This document shows, piece by piece, positions 60,973-64,000 of a stretch of DNA of 64,000 bases; the stretch's first letter is position 1; the number at the start of each line of letters is the position of its first letter. The DNA comes from Ekhidna sp051379705 (GTDB lineage: Bacteria > Bacteroidota > Bacteroidia > Cytophagales > Cyclobacteriaceae). The DNA is taken from the NCBI RefSeq assembly GCF_051379705.1, contig NZ_CP179868.1, positions 3,038,001-3,102,000 of the forward strand. The letters are read 5' to 3'. The translations under genes and the position numbers were made by a program. The notes below the pieces were generated by a model. It saw nothing but the letters and a program-made list of their open reading frames with translations. It was not told where the DNA came from and did not search any database.

Positions 60973-61665
60973 ATGTCACGACACGAAAACTCAAACTCAA
61001 AAGTATGGCTGGGCTTAGTCCTGGTTCTATTAGGTAGCTATTTCCTACTACGAAATTTGCACATGATTCCCTCATTCTTGCCATATTGGCTGTTTGGATG
61101 GGAAATGATATTTATCATCATAGGTGGTGCAATGCTTGTTACCGGAAGAAGAGAAGGGCTCGTCTTTTTTGGAATCGGCGCTTTTTTCATTTTGCCGGAT
61201 ATACTTGACATCCCACACTTTCGAATGAGGGATTGGTGGCCGCTCATCCTCATTGCACTGGGCTTATCTATTTTTCTCAGAAGAAGAAGCTATACCAGTT
61301 CTAACCCAGGAGTATCTAATGAAGAATACTTTGACGACACATCGATTTTTGGAGGATCAGCAAAGACTATTACGTCGCAGAATCTAAAAGCAGCTCGAAT
61401 CAACTCAATTTTTGGCGGCTCTGAATTAAACCTCCTTGGAGCTAAATTGGGTCAAAAAGAAGTCATTGTTGATTGTCTTTGCCTTTTCGGAGGCAATGAA
61501 ATAATCATCCCTAATGATTGGACAGTGAAAAACGAAATGCTTGTGATCTTCGGAGGATTTTCAGACAAGCGACTATCGGTTTCGGGAATAGCTCAAGATC
61601 CGGAAAAAGTGATTCGCATAAAAGGTATGGTACTATTCGGCGGGTCAGAGGTGAGAGGAGGTTAA
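60973..61665 (+). CDS. LiaF-like membrane protein
   Basis: 230 residues. N-terminal half with four hydrophobic segments (about 12-30, 34-52, 60-75, 84-97) of the small LiaI/LiaF-type transmembrane domain; C-terminal LiaF-like beta-helix region with repeated (I/L)FGG units (SIFGGSAK, SIFGGSELN, CLFGGNEI, VIFGGFSD, LFGGSEV). In Gram-positives LiaF restrains an envelope-stress kinase; here it precedes a LytS-type kinase and LytTR regulator, a comparable three-gene setup. 47 bases before the kinase. Confidence 0.85.
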   Translation: MSRHENSNSKVWLGLVLVLLGSYFLLRNLHMIPSFLPYWLFGWEMIFIIIGGAMLVTGRREGLVFFGIGAFFILPDILDIPHFRMRDWWPLILIALGLSIFLRRRSYTSSNPGVSNEEYFDDTSIFGGSAKTITSQNLKAARINSIFGGSELNLLGAKLGQKEVIVDCLCLFGGNEIIIPNDWTVKNEMLVIFGGFSDKRLSVSGIAQDPEKVIRIKGMVLFGGSEVRGG

Positions 61666-61712
61666 CCTTAGCAATCGTTTTATAACTTTAGGCTACAATT
61701 ACCTAATCACGA

Positions 61713-62762
61713 ATGAAGCACCCAATTCTAAGCGGTTCCGGCTACAAACTCTACACGCTAGTTTGGTTGGTAGTTATCGCCGCTCACGGATCGGTGCTTT
61801 ATTTTTATTACGACTTCTCGCTAGCCATTGCAGTAGCCGATAGTCTGGTGTTCAACCTCATTTTTGGTGTCATCGTACCAGGGCTTTGGTTTATCGTCAC
61901 TTTCGGGAGTCTGAATAAAGACGAGCTTTCACTTATAGGAACCCATGTTGGTGCAGCTTTTCTCACCATCCTGGTTTGGCTCTCACTGTCAAGTTATTTT
62001 CTAAGAGCGATTTTTTTTAGCGAGTCTGAATACATAGCATTTTTGGCCAACGCCAAGGTGTGGAGAGTGATTGTCGGTATCCTTTTCTACAGCATAAGTG
62101 TTCTGATTTTCTATTTGATAAAGTATTATCAGGATATGCAAAAGCGTCTCAATAGAGAGTTGGAACTCCAAAATTTGTTGAAAGACTCCGAGTTGAGAAT
62201 GCTAAAATCTCAGATCAATCCACATTTTATTTTCAATAGTCTTAATTCCGTCAGCGCTTTGACTGTTTCAGAGCCGGAAGGTGCACGAGAAATGGTTATC
62301 AAACTCAGCGATTTTCTCAGGCATTCTCTCGGCAAGGATAATACAGAATTGAACACGCTCGAACAGGAAATTAACAATGCGATGCTTTATTTGGAGATTG
62401 AGAAAGTCCGTTTTGGAGACAAGCTTCTTTTTGAAAAAAATATTTCTAAGAAATGTAGTCAGGTGAAGGTCCCAAACTTGATTCTTCAACCTCTTTTTGA
62501 AAATGCGATAAAATATGGTGTATATGATAGTGTTGAGCCAGTTACAATCAAAATGAAGTGTGGGACTGCTGGGGAAATGTTGGAACTTCAAATTATCAAT
62601 AATTTTGATTCAGACTCGGTAGCCGTGAGGGGAGAAGGTATCGGGTTGGAAAATGTGAAAAAGAGATTAAGCCTGGTATATGGTAGAAATGATTTATTAG
62701 CTATAAAGCGAAGTAAGAATGAATTTGCTGTCACCATTAAAATACCAATCACCGACCAATGA
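61713..62762 (+). CDS. LytS/YehU-family sensor histidine kinase
   Basis: 349 residues. Four hydrophobic segments in residues 12-137, a short coiled coil and the His_kinase domain with phosphoacceptor His171 in QINPHFIFNSLNSV, followed by a HATPase region (PLFENAIKYGV, GIGLENVKKRLSL). It phosphorylates the LytTR regulator whose ATG overlaps its stop (ATGA). The signal is probably envelope-related, by association with the LiaF-like protein. Confidence 0.94.
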   Translation: MKHPILSGSGYKLYTLVWLVVIAAHGSVLYFYYDFSLAIAVADSLVFNLIFGVIVPGLWFIVTFGSLNKDELSLIGTHVGAAFLTILVWLSLSSYFLRAIFFSESEYIAFLANAKVWRVIVGILFYSISVLIFYLIKYYQDMQKRLNRELELQNLLKDSELRMLKSQINPHFIFNSLNSVSALTVSEPEGAREMVIKLSDFLRHSLGKDNTELNTLEQEINNAMLYLEIEKVRFGDKLLFEKNISKKCSQVKVPNLILQPLFENAIKYGVYDSVEPVTIKMKCGTAGEMLELQIINNFDSDSVAVRGEGIGLENVKKRLSLVYGRNDLLAIKRSKNEFAVTIKIPITDQ

Positions 62763-63508
62763 AAATCAAAACGTTAATAATAGATGATGAGCACTTGGCG
62801 CGCCAGATCATTCGAAATTATTTGAATGAATACGATGAAATTGAGCTTGTTGGAGAGTGCAGCGATGGTTTCGAAGGATTCAAACAGATTAATGAGCTAA
62901 AGCCCGATCTAGTTTTCCTGGATGTAATGATGCCAAAACTGACCGGTTTTGAAATGCTTGAGCTGATTGAAAACCCTCCGGTCATTATTTTTAGCACTGC
63001 CTATGATCAATACGCAATTAAGGCATTTGAACAAAATGCGGTTGATTATTTACTAAAACCTTATGCAAAAGATCGATTTGTCGAAGCTTTGAAAAAGGCA
63101 AAATCTAAGTTGGCCTCAAAGCAGATAAATAGCGAATCATTGAGTCAGGTTTTAGAACAGCAAAATGAAAGAATGGAGACATTGACCAGAGTAGCTGTCA
63201 GAACAGGAACTAAGATTCATATTGTAGCAGTAGACAAAATCAAGTATTTGGAAGCACAAGATGATTACGTGAAGCTTTACACCGAGGAAGGAAATTTCTT
63301 AAAGCAACAAACCATGAAGTTTTACGAAGGACATCTTCCTGAGGATGACTTTATAAGAATCCATCGATCATACATTATTCGACTCAAGCAAATTTCAAGA
63401 GTGGAACTGATGGGAAAAGATACGCATGTAGTATTGCTAGAGGATGGCACTCAATTATCTGTTAGCCGATCCGGATATGCTAAGTTAAAAGAATCATTAG
63501 ATTTTTAA
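62759..63508 (+). CDS. LytTR-family response regulator
   Basis: 249 residues. Receiver domain 1-120 with Asp9/Asp10 and phosphoacceptor Asp55 (LVFLDVMMP), then a LytTR DNA-binding domain (about 145-248) with IKYLEAQDDYVKLYT and IRIHRSYIIRLKQI. Cognate to the preceding kinase. LytTR proteins bind direct repeats; none was identified near 60.85-60.97 kb. Confidence 0.95.
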   Translation: MKIKTLIIDDEHLARQIIRNYLNEYDEIELVGECSDGFEGFKQINELKPDLVFLDVMMPKLTGFEMLELIENPPVIIFSTAYDQYAIKAFEQNAVDYLLKPYAKDRFVEALKKAKSKLASKQINSESLSQVLEQQNERMETLTRVAVRTGTKIHIVAVDKIKYLEAQDDYVKLYTEEGNFLKQQTMKFYEGHLPEDDFIRIHRSYIIRLKQISRVELMGKDTHVVLLEDGTQLSVSRSGYAKLKESLDF

Positions 63509-63595
63509 GTTTGATTGGATGATGAAAGGATAATTGAAATTTTGGTTCAAATTCCACCACAATAAATGATCTTTATCTGGCCCTGTAGTAGGATA

Positions 63596-64000
63596 TTATA
63601 GAGTGGAAACCTCAAGGCGACATTTTATAGACAATAAGAACGACTTGATAAACCTAGTCAGTGTTTCCTGAGTAAGATTTTCCAAAGACAAAAATGGGTT
63701 TATATCTTCCAACTCTACCAAAAAGTAATCACCATTGACTACAGCCAGATCTACCCGTTGTATGCCAGATTCCATATTATTCCAGGAGATGAATTTCATT
63801 GCGACCTTTAACTCATCATTGTTAGGAGAAAATTCAAATAATCTCCAGCGATTGGTGGTTGTTTTTAGAGCATACAAAAACTCGTCATCCACAAAAAAGA
63901 GCGAGTGCTCTTCTTGTATTTCCACGAAGGGTTGAATGATAAATTTTTCAGGACCTACTGATGATACATCTTCCTTTTTTACTTTCAATATCCCATGAGA
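63596..64000 (-). CDS. ATP-grasp-like protein, C-terminal part (5' end outside window)
   Basis: About 134 codons open to the right window edge; an internal TTG at 63988 is not taken as the start because the frame continues. Residues resemble the C-terminal half of a RimK/glutathione-synthase-type ATP-grasp fold: FIIQPFVEIQEEHSLFFVDDEFLYA, then RVDLAVVNGDYFLVELEDINPFLSLE with the Glu/Asn metal-ligand pattern of the family (ELEDINP). Convergent with the response regulator. The substrate cannot be deduced. Confidence 0.7.
   Translation of the reverse strand, partial: SHGILKVKKEDVSSVGPEKFIIQPFVEIQEEHSLFFVDDEFLYALKTTTNRWRLFEFSPNNDELKVAMKFISWNNMESGIQRVDLAVVNGDYFLVELEDINPFLSLENLTQETLTRFIKSFLLSIKCRLEVSTL

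Overview
The window is chromosomal DNA from a member of the Bacteroidota, most likely order Cytophagales. Three things point there. There are repeated TAnnTTTG -7 promoter boxes. Recognisable Shine-Dalgarno sequences are almost absent, while stop/start TAATG overlaps are frequent. A large secreted protein carries a C-terminal type IX secretion sorting domain. Gene content and order around rpoBC, the ribosomal-protein operons and ftsH also fit this phylum. Genus and species cannot be read from the sequence. No rRNA genes, insertion sequences, prophage or CRISPR arrays were seen.

Left part (1-7.4 kb): an export locus. On the minus strand a TetR regulator, a type I-secretion-style ABC exporter with a degenerate ATPase domain, and a truncated HlyD adaptor form a tightly coupled operon. 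Divergent from it on the plus strand are a second adaptor, a MacB/LolD-type ATPase and a TolC-family outer-membrane protein. The 393-base divergent region holds a probable TetR autoregulatory operator and an orphan plus-strand terminator. From 7.4 to 19 kb lie housekeeping genes: a beta-propeller-like secreted protein, lpxH, ftsH, rsfS, birA, a three-repeat lipoprotein, ahcY, an ECF sigma/anti-sigma pair, gmk, nadD, frr, pyrH and a biotin carrier protein.

Centre (19.2-49.9 kb): the transcription/translation core in one direction. The order is tRNA-Tyr, tRNA-Gly, tRNA-Thr, tuf, tRNA-Trp, secE-nusG-rplKAJL-rpoBC-(DUF3467), rpsL-rpsG-fusA-rpsJ, then the S10/spc/alpha cluster from rplC to rplQ, including secY, infA, rpmJ and rpoA. 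Separate promoters with TAnnTTTG boxes lie before tRNA-Tyr, tRNA-Trp, rpsL, rplC and rpsH. Hairpins between rplL and rpoB and between rpoB and rpoC look like attenuation or processing sites, and a strong terminator closes rpsJ and rplQ.

Right part (49.9-64 kb): a small lipoprotein, a 1082-residue BNR/sortilin-like T9SS protein, carA-eno, then an unusual seven-gene co-directional cassette (56.1-60.85 kb). The cassette encodes two DUF2589 proteins, a third protein sharing their core motif, a zinc-ribbon protein, a beta-lactamase-fold protein without a signal peptide, an ASH/Ig-like protein and an aspzincin-like metallopeptidase. This is the least explained and most interesting stretch. The window ends with a LiaF-like membrane protein, a LytS-type histidine kinase, a LytTR response regulator and a truncated ATP-grasp-like gene on the minus strand.
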